From Chara braunii (lineage: Eukaryota > Streptophyta > Charophyceae > Charales > Characeae), in the NCBI GenBank assembly GCA_003427395.1, contig BFEA01001071.1, forward strand, positions 149,537-177,548: a stretch of DNA of 28,012 bases. The letters run 5' to 3'. Numbering within the stretch: position 1 is the first letter of the stretch; each line of letters begins with the position of its first letter. The position numbers and the translations under genes were made by a program. The notes beneath the pieces were generated by a model. The model was not told where the DNA came from. It did not search any database and saw only the letters and a list, made by a program, of their open reading frames with translations. Positions 19,716-28,012 of this stretch are shown here, piece by piece.

Positions 19716-19730
19716 ACAGTCCCCGCCACC

Positions 19731-21276
19731 ATGACGGTCTCAGTTCCGGGCATGCCAGGCCAACTGGCCAATGAGTCCATTGCCGAGTACCGACAGCGGT
19801 TCGAAGCTCAGCTCGCACTGATCGAGGCTGAGGAACAGCGTCAGGCAGCAGCCGAAGCTGCCCGCCTACAAGCTGAAGCGGCGGCAGCAGCTGAAAAGCA
19901 GCGGCTTCAGGCCGAAGCAGACGCAGATACCCAGGCACGCCGCAAGGAGGCCCAGGATCTGCTACAACGGCATGAAGCCGCCAGCATCGAAAAGCTCAAG
20001 TTCTGGCATTCTGAACCATCCGAGCACCACGAAGACGCGACACCGGAGGAGCAGCACAAGGAGTTTCTTGCCAAACTCGTGACCCGGTTGGTTTACACTT
20101 GTAACCACCTGCAGTCCGAGCTGGCGAATCTCCGACGGGCGATCCGGAACCACAAGGATCTGCACGAGGATGCTACACGGGCACTTGATTCCCGTGTACA
20201 GGACTTGGAGCAAGTTGCACCAAGACCAGATGCTGGCGAGTCCAGCAGTGCACCCTCTACCCGCCAATTGGAGGAACGAGTTGACCACGTAGTCGCAATG
20301 CTAGGTGACATCAGCACCTTCGCTGCATCGGCCACCATCAGCAAGCAGCTGGACACCTTGAAGACCGAGGTTCAGCAACTGCACCAGCTGCCCAACAAGG
20401 ATGGCAACACCAGTGTGCAGCACTACAAGATGCTGACATTCCGCATCGAAAAGTTCGACGATTATACGCATCAAGACCCGGTCCCCTGGTGGGAGGGCTT
20501 TACGACGGAACTTCGGATTCTTTTTGTCCCCGAGCACTCGTACATCCGCGCGTTGTTCCTCAACTCAAAGGGCGGATGCCAGATCTGGCTCAGCCACCTG
20601 GCAACCATCCACGGCATCCAAGTCGCCGATCTACATAAGAAGATCTCTTGGGACGAGTTGACGAAGATATGGAAGAAGCGGTTCATTGTGGACGACGCCC
20701 CAACGCTCGCCATCAACCGCGTCTTCAGCATAACTCAAGGCAACACACCAACACGTGACTGGCTCACGGAATGGCAAAAGATCGTGGCAACGCCCGATCT
20801 CGAGTTGCCATTTTAGTATCTGCGTCGAGAGTTCTACAACCGGTCATGTGCCGCCTTGAGCCCCGCACTTGGTGATCACGAGCAATACACGACCTTCGCC
20901 GAAATCATCGACAAGGCAAGGGAGATCATCAAGACCAACAGGGCGGCTGCACACGAGAAGTCAGCGTGGCAGCCAACCTATGTGGAGAAAGGAAAATTTG
21001 GTCCGCGTCCGCAGCATGTCGCTGCAGTCCAACCGGACAACATTGTGGAAGACCCGGCATCCACCCAAGCATCACGTGAGGGAGATCAGGTAGCCGCTGT
21101 CCAGCCGTGAAGCAGCAACAACTCCCGAGGAAAAGGGAAGGCGAAAACCGCATCGCCAGCTGGAAACGGACAGCCAGCACCATGGGTCACTTGACCGAGG
21201 CTGAATACAAGTGGCGCGCGGCCGGTATGGCTGCTGCTATTGGTGCAACAACACCAAGCACAAGATCTCCCTATGC
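19731..21276 (+). pseudogene. gag of element 2
   Basis: The start ATG at 19731 has a good plant context (GCCACCATGA). An Ala/Gln/Glu-rich coiled coil follows (residues about 20-90), then a second helical region, then a gag core: MLTFRIEKFDDYTHQDPVPW, then WEGFTTELRILFVPEHSYIR, KGGCQIWLSHL, FIVDDAPTLAINRVFSI, DWLTEWQKI. A TAG at 20814-20816 interrupts the frame, which continues in phase (YLRREFYNRSC) to a TGA at 21108-21110. The CCHC zinc knuckle, reading C-YW-C-NNTK-H-KISL-C, lies at 21235-21276 in a different frame, so at least one indel occurred. Gag builds the particle and binds RNA; this copy is broken. Confidence 0.9.
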
Positions 21277-21377
21277 CTGGATCAAGGCAAGGAGGATGTT
21301 CGGCCTCTCATCAACTCGGGAAACTGAGTTGCACGGGAGGTGAGGCGACTCCACCTCTCACTCCACCAGATTCGGCC

Positions 21378-22250
21378 GCCTTGCTAGCGGCCTCCTACAC
21401 ATCTGGGGAGGATGCGAATGTCGCAAGTCCTCGGTTCACTTACGAGGATTATGTTGTCCACTTGGTCCCACTGTTGGACTAACCACTCCACGTGAAACAA
21501 TCCACGGCATGCATGGTTTCACCACCATCGGCAACCCATTTGGCAGCTTCGCCGCCATCTATCGCCGGGGATTCGACGTCATGGTCAAGACTTGAAGAGC
21601 TCGACCAGTTGACGTTTGCGGACTTCCAATGGATGCCCCTTCCCCCGTCAGATTGCCGAAACCGCATTGCAACGTGCTCATGGCACAATTGCGGGATTAC
21701 TTGCACACTGCAGTACCAGCTCCGTTGATGGACGCCGGAGTAGAGGTTGTCGACCTTGACGACTACGTTGCGAAGATTGACCGCGACTTCAAGACACAAC
21801 GGTACGACGACATCGACGCGCCATTGTTATACATATGCATTGAGATCGGAGAGGAGACCTGCAGCGCTTTGATCGATTGCGGAGCTACTCGCAACTACAT
21901 GAGCCAAGACTTTATGGTACGCGCTGGCCTTGGGCCACGCGTTCGGAGGAAGTCGCAGCCTACGCAAGTCACGTTGGCCGACGGTCAAACGCACAAGTCA
22001 ATCGACCGATGCATTGATTCCGTCCCCGTGTACTTCGCTCCGCATGCAAGCGAGGCCGTGTCCTTCGACATTTTGGACACTCAATTCGACATGATCTTGG
22101 GCATGTCATAGTTGCGAAGCGAGGATCACGCAGTGAATTTCTACCGCCGCACCGTTTACGTTCGTGATCGGAACGGAGTACTAGTCCCATGCACGGTGCC
22201 TCCTCCTCACCCTTTGATCAGCTGCCACGTGGTGTCCGCCGCAAGCATTT
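21378..22250 (+). pseudogene. Pre-protease linker and protease of element 2
   Basis: 21378-21482 and 21492-21728 share a frame (FTYEDYVVHLVPLL, stop, then LEELDQLTFADFQWMPLPP). From 21629 another frame carries the protease: VVDLDDYVAKIDRDF, LLYICIEIGEE, CSALIDCGATRNYMS with catalytic Asp at 21875-21877, VTLADGQ, and FDILDTQFDMILGMS, where the frame meets TAG at 22109-22111 (usually a Trp here) and continues LRSEDHAVNFYRRTVYV. The active-site triplet is Asp-Cys-Gly, not the usual Asp-Ser/Thr-Gly. It may be a lineage variant or a mutation. Confidence 0.85.
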
Positions 22251-22282
22251 GAGCTTCCATCATCAGGGATGACATCGAGGAG

Positions 22283-23340
22283 ATGGGGGGGTGTTTTCTC
22301 CACGCCCTCCCACCCCATGACATTCCATCGATGGACTCGTCACCGGACCCACGCATCACCGAGCTTCTCGACGCCTACGGCGACGTGTTCGAAGCCCCGC
22401 ACGGAGAAGTACCGGATCGGCCCATCCGCCACGAGATCATCCTCGAGGCCGGGGCCGTACCTCCGCATGGTTGCATCTACCGCATGAGCAAGGAAGAGTT
22501 AAGTGTGTTACGGGCACAACTCGACGACCTTCTCGAGAAAGGCTGGATTCGGCCTAGCTCTTCGCCATACGGTGCTCCCGTTCTCTTCGTCCGGAAGAAG
22601 AACTAGGAATTGCGGTTGTGCATCGATTATCGCAAGCTCAACGCGCAAACCGTCAAGACCGTCGGCCCTCTTCCGCGCATCGACGACCTCCTCGAACGGC
22701 TGGGCGGCGCCAAGTTCTTCTCCAAGCTTGACCTCAAATCGGGATATCACCAACTCGATATCCGGCAGGAGGACCGCTACAAGACCGCGTTTAAGACGCA
22801 ATATGGGCATTTCGAATGGCTGGTTATGCCTTTTGGCCTTACGAATGCCCCGGCCACATTCCAAGCGGCTATGACAACGGAGTTCCGACACATGCTGGAT
22901 AGATTCGTACTCATCTACCTTGACGACATCTTGGTGTACAGTCGGAGCTTGGACAAGCATGTGGAGCACCTGCGCACCATTTTGGAGCGGCTACGACAAG
23001 CCAAGTACAAAGCCAACCGCGACAAATGCGAATTCGCGCGGCAAGAGCTGGAGTACTTGGGACATTATGTGACGCCGCAAGGCATCCGTCCGCTTGCGGA
23101 CAAGATCGAGGCCATCCGCGTATGGCCCGAGCCCACCAACACCACGGACGTTCGCTCATTCATGGGGTTGGCAGGCTACTATCAACGCTTCATCACCGGG
23201 TACTCAAGGATTGCAGCACCTATGACGAGATTACAATCGCCAAAGGTGCCATTCGTATTCGATGACGAGGCACGCCGATCATTCCAAGCACTCAAGACGA
23301 CCATGCTCACGGCACCCGTCCTTAGCATCTACGACCCCAC
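22283..23340 (+). pseudogene. Reverse transcriptase of element 2, YLDD intact
   Basis: Pre-RT segment HEIILEAGAVPPHGCIYRMS, then KGWIRPSSSPYGAPVLF. TAG at 22604-22606, then in the same frame LRLCIDYRKLN, KLDLKSGYHQL, KTAFKTQYGHFEWLVMPFGL, NAPATFQAAM, LIYLDDILVYSRSL (Asp codons 22922-22927), EYLGHYVTPQGIRP, and the connection segment VRSFMGLAGYYQRFI. All RT blocks are present and the catalytic Asp pair is intact, in contrast to element 1. A single amber stop within the RT is the main visible defect up to the RNase H deletion. Confidence 0.95.
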
Positions 23341-23640
23341 CCTGCCACCGAGAGTATTTCAGCCACAAAGTGCCTCCCATCAATTCACTTGATGATGCAA
23401 GGAAGAAGGAGCTGCTCGCGTTCGTAATGGTTCTCAAGCGATGGCGACACTTCCTCCTTGGGCGTCGTAGGTTCACATGGGTCACGGACAAGAACCCGTT
23501 GACCTAATACAAGACGCATGATACGGTGAGCAGCATGATCGGACGATGGATGTACTTCATCGACCAATTTGACTTCACACCGAAACATCTCGCCGGCCTC
23601 TCCAAGCGCGCAGCAGATGCACTCTTGTAAAGACCCGATC
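23334..23640 (+). pseudogene. RNase H of element 2 with internal deletion
   Basis: The RT frame reaches IYDPTLPPR and then, instead of the expected segment with the first catalytic Asp (TDAS-type) and following strand, jumps in a new frame to EYFSHKVPPINSLDDARKKE. The rest is readable: LLAFVMVLKRWRHFLLGRRR, FTWVTDKNPLT, a TAA at 23505-23507, then IGRWMYFIDQFDF and a final AADAL followed by TAA at 23629-23631. Roughly 30-40 codons are missing at about 23345. Without the first catalytic Asp the enzyme is dead. Confidence 0.88.
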
Positions 23641-23648
23641 TTTGCGCT

Positions 23649-24960
23649 ATGACACATCATGCCTTCGCATTCGACGAGGAACTCCAACGACACTTCATCC
23701 GGGGCTATGAGTCTGATCCGGATTTCGCCACGTTGTATGCACAACTATCTTTGGATCACCTGCCGACCAGCCACTATCGCATCGTCGACGAGTACTTGCT
23801 CCTCCACTCGCGAGGCAAGGACTTATTGTGTGTCCCACGAGACCGTCGTCTTCGGANTCGCCTTCTCGGTGAGTACCATGACTCGCGACTCGCCGGCCAT
23901 TTTGGAGTCAACCGCACTATTGCACGACTTCGACAACGATTCCAATGGCCCGACCTCATTACCGATGTCACTCGGTATTGCGACTCTTGCGAAGTTTGTC
24001 GACGAAGCAAGTCCCGCAACCGCAATCCCTACGGCAAGTTGAGCCCGATGCCTATCCCACGGGAACCCGGCCTCTCCATTGCCATGGACGTCACCGGTCC
24101 GTTTCCCCACGATCGCTTCGGGCACGACGGCATCCTCACGGTCGTTGACCGTTTGAGTAAGTACGCGCGATTTCTCCCTTGCAAGTACTACGCCACGGCT
24201 TCCGAACTTGCGCGCCTCTTGCACACCGGCTGGATTTGCAGCCACGGCGTACCGGAAGACATCGTCAGCGACCGCGACACTTGTTTCATGTCAGCATTCT
24301 GGACTTCTCTCATGCAGGAATCCGACACGATGATGAAACCAAGTTCGGCTCGGCATCCACAAACGGACAAGCAACGGAGCGGGCACATCAAACCGCTCAA
24401 ATGATGCTCCGTACGCTCATCCGTCCGGATCAGAAGGATTGGGTTGACCGCCTCCCCGACATCGAGTTCGCCTACAACACTTCGTTGCATCCAGCGATCG
24501 GCGTGACTCCATTCGAGTTGCACCACGGTGGCCGGAACGACCGTATCTTCGCTGATCTTCTCCTCCCACGAACAGCCGACATAGACGCTGCTTGCTCCCC
24601 CACTTCCATTCGGAAGTACAGGGAATTGTTGGCTCAAGCCCGTGCGAACATGCAAAAGGCTCAAGTTCGCATGCAGCAGCAAGCCAACAAGCGTCGCGTG
24701 CTATGTCCCATCCGCGCCGGTGATCTGGTTTGGGTCTCCGCGGAAGAGTTTGCACTCGAGCAGGATGTTTCGCGCAAACTACTACCCAAGTGTTTTGGAC
24801 CATGGCCCGTAACATCAGCCGCGGGCGATGAGCCCGATGGCCCCTCATTTGTGATCAACATCCCCCCGCATCTGACGGTCCATCCAGTCTTTCACGCCTC
24901 AAAGCTGGCGACATATACACCAGCTAAGAGCGACGACTTCCCGGGCCGACGATCGCAAGA
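23649..24960 (+). pseudogene. Integrase of element 2, one frameshift
   Basis: Frame 23649-24404: zinc module with His77 and His84 (EYHDSRLAGHFG), Cys114 and Cys117 (SCEVC), all four ligands kept; core Asp147 (SIAMDVTGPF) and Asp208 (VSDRDTCF). The frame then shifts near 24360. The continuing frame (24179-25135) holds the catalytic Glu at 24377-24379 (NGQATERAHQ), the C-terminal WVDRLPDIEFAYNTSLHPA, and a GPY/F module (CFGPWPVTSA, IPPHLTVHPVFHASKLATY). The D-to-E distance fits DD35E if a few bases were lost. One unknown base (23857) precedes the zinc module. Confidence 0.93.
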
Positions 24961-25135
24961 TCCTCCATTTATGGATGGTCATCAAGAAGTTGACCGTGTC
25001 ATCACGGATCGCAAGTATGGCAGCAAGCCTCGACAGTACAAAGTTACATTCAAAGCGTGTGATCCCGACGACACTCGATGGATTTCAGGAGCAGATTTGA
25101 AAGCGTCCGCACCGCTGATCTATGCGCAAGGTTAG
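24961..25135 (+). pseudogene. Chromodomain tail of element 2 integrase
   Basis: In frame after the GPY/F module: DGHQEVDRVITDRKYG, QYKVTFKACDPDD, TRWISGADLK, ending at TAG 25133-25135. The spacing EV-(I)-R...YKV.FK......RW.....L is that of a chromodomain. The first aromatic and the VKW Trp are replaced (HQEV, VTF), so it resembles the plant group II type thought to steer integration without classical methyl-lysine binding. The domain itself is undamaged. Confidence 0.75.
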
Positions 25136-25227
25136 CTCAGGGAACTTCACGACCTGCCCCTCCCACCCGGACTGTGGTCCCTCCCTCAGACAGACAGCTT
25201 CGCCCTCGCAGGTGAGCTCGGTCTTTC

Positions 25228-25240
25228 AAGGAGGGGGGGG
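25228..25240 (+). other. Polypurine tract of element 2
   Basis: AAGGAGGGGGGGG lies immediately before the TGTGGCATAC start of the 3' LTR, the expected plus-strand primer position. Confidence 0.88.
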
Positions 25241-25287
25241 TGTGGCATACTGCGCAGCCACATGGGCCTGCAGGGCCCGACCAGCAT

Positions 25288-25453
25288 TTTCAGCCTAAAA
25301 GCCTGAAAACAAGGGCTTACAGGCCCTGTGTCGTTTCAGCCTGAAAGCTTGAAAACGAGGGCCTTCAGGCCCTATGTCGTTTCAGCCTAACACAAGGCCT
25401 TCCAGGCCCTGAGTCTTTTCAGCCTGAAACGGAGGGCCATTTTCAGGCCCTCA
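25288..25453 (+). repeat. TTTCAGCCT tandem repeats in element 2 LTR
   Basis: Units start at 25288, 25334, 25380 and 25417 (periods 46, 46 and 37), each with TTTCAGCCT followed by CAGGCCCT. The copy at 27218-27718 has only about two units. Confidence 0.85.
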
Positions 25454-25606
25454 TAAAATCGACCTGCCCTGAAACTTAGGCACCAGACCAAGGTTTTAGC
25501 ACGGGCCATTTTGGCCTGTTTTCAAGACAACCCTTGGTTGTACTTCAACGCCAGGGTCTGGCACGTTTTGGCATTGGCAAGAGCAGCCTCCTGGACGGGC
25601 CAGCAC

Positions 25607-25614
25607 TATATAAG
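25607..25614 (+). promoter_or_regulatory. LTR TATA box TATATAAG
   Basis: TATATAAG in the left half of the LTR, with GC-rich flanks. The corresponding place in the second LTR copy (27501-27508) reads TATACAAG, a damaged version. Confidence 0.65.
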
Positions 25615-26319
25615 ACTGGCCCGCCCTACAGGCTGCAGACAGTCACGAGGTAGTTCCTAGGAACTTCCCAGGCACTTCACGTGCAGGAGGCAGGAGGCAG
25701 TCTTCAGTATTCGGCAGCAGCACTCTGGAGGAGCGTTGTAGTAGTAGTAGTAGCGTTAGCAGTAGTCTTCAGCATTGGGCGCTATTAGGAGCTAGAGTAC
25801 TAGTGGAGAGAGAGAGATGGTTGGCGGAGGCCAGGGAGACTTACCTATGGCGCCATAGCTCCAGCTTCGTCTTCGATGTACCTGCAACAAGGGTCCACCA
25901 TCTCCTCCTCCCCCTCTCGCCATCTAACTTCTCAGTACCTGCAGACTACGAGAGAGAGAGATTGGTGACTTTGGGACTTGACGACATTTGGATCCAGACT
26001 CGACATTGGAATTCAGACATTTGACGAGGGGTTATTTGGGACCTGTACCGAAGACTTGGTGTTGACGACATTCCCATCTTCCCTTCTTCTTCGTCTAACC
26101 CCCCTCTTCTTCGTCTGTGTATGGTTGGGGACTGGCNCATTCTTCCTGTGTGAGCGCCAGGCCCCTTCACACCATGGAATGATGATGATGTATGTTTGGG
26201 CTGCATTGCAACATTGATTGTTCGGATCATTGGTATTTAAGCCTTCCGCTATGCTATCTTGTACTTTGTGAGAGAGGTCGGTTCTTGTTATGGTCTGCAC
26301 CTTTACGGTATGCGACACA

Positions 26320-27217
26320 CTGCCATGCATGCGCGCGGCACGGCACCAAAAACCAATGCGCTGGTGACAGCGAAACGGTTTGAACCAGCTCTTATACCAA
26401 ATTGCAAGGAAAATGAGCAACATCAAAATGACGGAACTCCAAATTGCAACATCACATTGAAAGCCAGATAGTCGTGAGCTGTCCACAAAGCAGAAATGCA
26501 CTGAAATCATGCCAATGGAGAACCAAAGCCACACACTCAGTTGTAAATGAAAGCCCTGTCCTCTCTCGCCACCATCAACAATGTATCCAAAGTCCTTCCC
26601 CCTACTGGCGCTCAGAGCACAGACTACGATTGTACAGCTTCTATACTAGCCTACACCTACGATGAAGCAACCAGAAGACGTCAGCAACAGCTAACAAAGA
26701 ACATGCAGATGTCACCGATGCAGACCTCCGCGACAACCAGGTACGTGCACTCATATCCCCTCCCTCACTCGGCCTCTCTATGCTCACCCCTGACTTCCAC
26801 CCATGGCTTCCTCGCCCAAGAACCACCACCAGCCCCGCTGTCCACTCTAAGCTCCAGCCTGGCTATGAGGGCTAGGCTATGGCGCTGCTCCCATGCAGCA
26901 TCCAACACCACCACATGCCTTTGCGCATCTTGCTCCCGAGCACTAGTGCTAGCGCCAGCGGACTAAGCGCTCAATGATGCAGCGTGCTGCGTCACTTCCA
27001 AGTGCCCGAATGTGTCCAGCATGGCCTGCATTGCATTGTGGGTTGTGCCAAGGCATCAACCGGTCATCATAAATGCACGTCAGGTCAACTAGTGAGAAAT
27101 CTGTGGTTGGGGCATCACTTTGAGGTATGTTGCTCCTTACCTTATCTTCCCTCCTTGTTACTTCTTACCGTGACGAAGTGAGTTCAGCCTTGAGAGTCCT
27201 CTCATTGTCAGGTGTCG
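26320..27217. other. Spacer between LTR copies, no supported gene
   Basis: No recognised repeat or gene. A plus-strand open frame at 26547-26966 (139 codons) has a donor-like AG/GTACGTG at about 26740 and a Gln/Met-rich stretch before it, but no family resemblance, so I do not call it. Confidence 0.4.
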
Positions 27218-27718
27218 TGTGGCATATGCGCATCCACACGCGCCTGCAAGGCCCGACCAAACAAGTAAGGGCCCTACAAGGGCCTACAGGCCCTGTGTCG
27301 TTTCAGCCTAAAAGCCTGAAAACGAGGGTCATTTTCAGGCCCTCATAAAGTCGACCTGCCCTGAAACTTAGGCACCAGACCAGGGTTTTAGCACAGGCCA
27401 TTTTGGGCCTGTTTTCAAGACAACCTTTGTTTGAACTTCAACACCAGGGTCTGGCACGTTTTGGCGTTGGCAAGAGCAGCCTCCTGGACGGGCCAGCACT
27501 ATACAAGACTGGCCCGCCCTGCAGGCTGCAGGCAGGCACGAGGCAGTCACGAAGTAGTTCGTAGGGACTTCCCAGGCGCTTCACGTGCAGGAGGCAGGAG
27601 GCAGTCTTCAGGATTCGGCAGCAGCACTCTGGAGGAGCGCTGCAGTAGTAGTAGTAGCGTTAGCAGTAGTCTTCAGCGCTGGGCGCAATTAGGAGCTAGA
27701 GTAGCGTTGGAGAGAGAG
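27218..27718 (+). repeat. Partial LTR of element 2 family (left part)
   Basis: Begins TGTGGCATATGCGC and follows 25241-25813 closely (GACCTGCCCTGAAACTTAGG, GTCTGGCACGTTTTGG, AGGAGGCAGGAGGCAGTCTT), with fewer tandem units. It stops abruptly in GGAGAGAGAG, where an inverted LTR begins. Confidence 0.92.
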
Positions 27719-28012
27719 TGTTGCATACCGTATAGGTGCAGACCAGAACAAGAACCGACCTTTCAATACAAAGTATAAGATAGCACAGCGGAAGACTTAG
27801 ATACCAGTGATCCGAACAATCAATGTTGTAATGCAGCCCTGAACATACATCATCATCATCGTTACATGGTGTGAATGGGGTCTGGCGCTTCACACAGGAA
27901 GACTGCGCCAGCCCAGGACATGCACAGACGAGGAGGAAGGGGATAGACGAAGAGGAGGGGGAAGATGGGAATGTCGTCAACACCAAGTCTTCGGCACAAG
28001 CCCAAATAGTCC
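27719..28012 (-). repeat. Inverted LTR of element 2 family, runs off the window
   Basis: Starts TGTTGCATACCGTATAGG; its reverse complement matches the right end of the 25241-26319 LTR (CGAAGACTTGGTGTTGACGA, ATTGATTGTTCGGATCA, GGTCGGTTCTTGTT). It sits inside the left part of another LTR, so it is a nested insertion: a solo LTR, or the 3' LTR of a minus-strand element lying mostly beyond the window. Confidence 0.9.

Larger units (their letters stand above)
19617..26319 (+). mobile_element. Element 2: degenerate Ty3/gypsy chromovirus, 5'-truncated
   Basis: Plus-strand retrotransposon with gag, protease, RT, RNase H remnant, integrase, chromodomain, polypurine tract and 3' LTR. It is GC-rich with C/G-ending codons, unlike the AT-rich element 1, so it belongs to a different lineage or has a different age. 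The left boundary is uncertain; 19617 is the first leader motif. Lesions include stops at 20814-20816, 21108-21110, 22109-22111 and 22604-22606, frameshifts in the gag tail and integrase, and an RNase H deletion. Two isolated unknown bases occur (23857 and 26137). Confidence 0.93.
25241..26319 (+). repeat. 3' LTR of element 2 (about 1079 bp)
   Basis: Starts TGTGGCATAC right after the polypurine tract and ends GTATGCGACACA, an imperfect inverted terminal match. Two partial copies of this LTR at 27218-27718 and (inverted) 27719-28012 support its extent: the first matches its left part, the second its right end. It contains a tandem repeat, a TATA box and a GTA microsatellite (about 25737-25753). 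The open frame at 25803-26024 lies wholly inside and is probably not a gene. Confidence 0.9.

Noticed and set aside
19671-19730. Upstream extension of element 2 gag before the ATG
   Set aside because: It is a reading of the repeated leader 12-mers from a non-ATG codon; the ATG at 19731 has a much better start context.
22503-22874. Open frames opposite or overlapping RT in both elements
   Set aside because: They are shadows of the conserved pol frame with no independent motifs.
26547-26966. 139-codon plus-strand open frame with a donor-like site
   Set aside because: No recognisable family and a repetitive Ser/Ala/Leu tail; evidence too thin to call an exon.

Overview
The window looks like nuclear DNA of a streptophyte plant or streptophyte alga. 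A charophyte such as Chara is my best guess, but the sequence alone does not prove it. The evidence is two Ty3/gypsy retrotransposons of the chromodomain (chromovirus) type, one primed by initiator tRNA-Met; long GA/CT, AT and GATA microsatellites; a decayed U6 snRNA copy; and one terminal exon of a plant-type receptor-like kinase. No intact gene is visible. There are 458 unresolved bases (13298-13755), and a sequencing-library linker is embedded at 1366-1406.

Region by region. 1-2233 is a dispersed AT-rich repeat family with GC-rich CGAACG-type blocks, partly folded back on itself. The linker sits inside it and replaces part of a repeat unit. 2234-10926 is a nearly full-length minus-strand Ty3/gypsy element (element 1): 3' LTR, chromodomain, integrase, RNase H, RT, protease, gag, long leader, tRNA-iMet primer site, 5' LTR. 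It split a copy of the same repeat family, which resumes at 10927. 11161-12966 is gene-poor. 12967-13892 is a 181-bp tandem repeat whose units end in GA microsatellite; it holds the assembly gap. 13893-19616 is host-like intergenic or intronic DNA with a duplicated 106-bp segment, a kinase terminal exon (16197-16496, minus), a 7-bp minisatellite, a TATA-box candidate and the U6 pseudogene. 19617-26319 is a second, plus-strand Ty3/gypsy element (element 2) with gag, protease, RT, deleted RNase H, integrase, chromodomain, polypurine tract and 3' LTR, but no recognisable 5' LTR. 27218-28012 holds another partial LTR of the element 2 family, interrupted by an LTR of the same family in the opposite orientation that runs off the window.

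Both elements are dead. Element 1 has amber stops in gag, protease and pol, frameshifts, an RT active-site Asp-to-Asn change (YLND), an RNase H Asp-to-Asn change and a lost integrase zinc-finger Cys. Element 2 keeps an intact YLDD but has lost the first RNase H catalytic region and carries several stops and frameshifts. The two elements are divergent, yet the leaders of both carry clusters of the 12-mer GCCACGTCAGCA, and the element 1 LTRs carry a tandem array of a close variant. The core CCACGTCA / TGACGTGG resembles a plant bZIP (ACGT-core) site. This shared motif array is the most interesting biological signal here. I see no convincing new multi-gene system.
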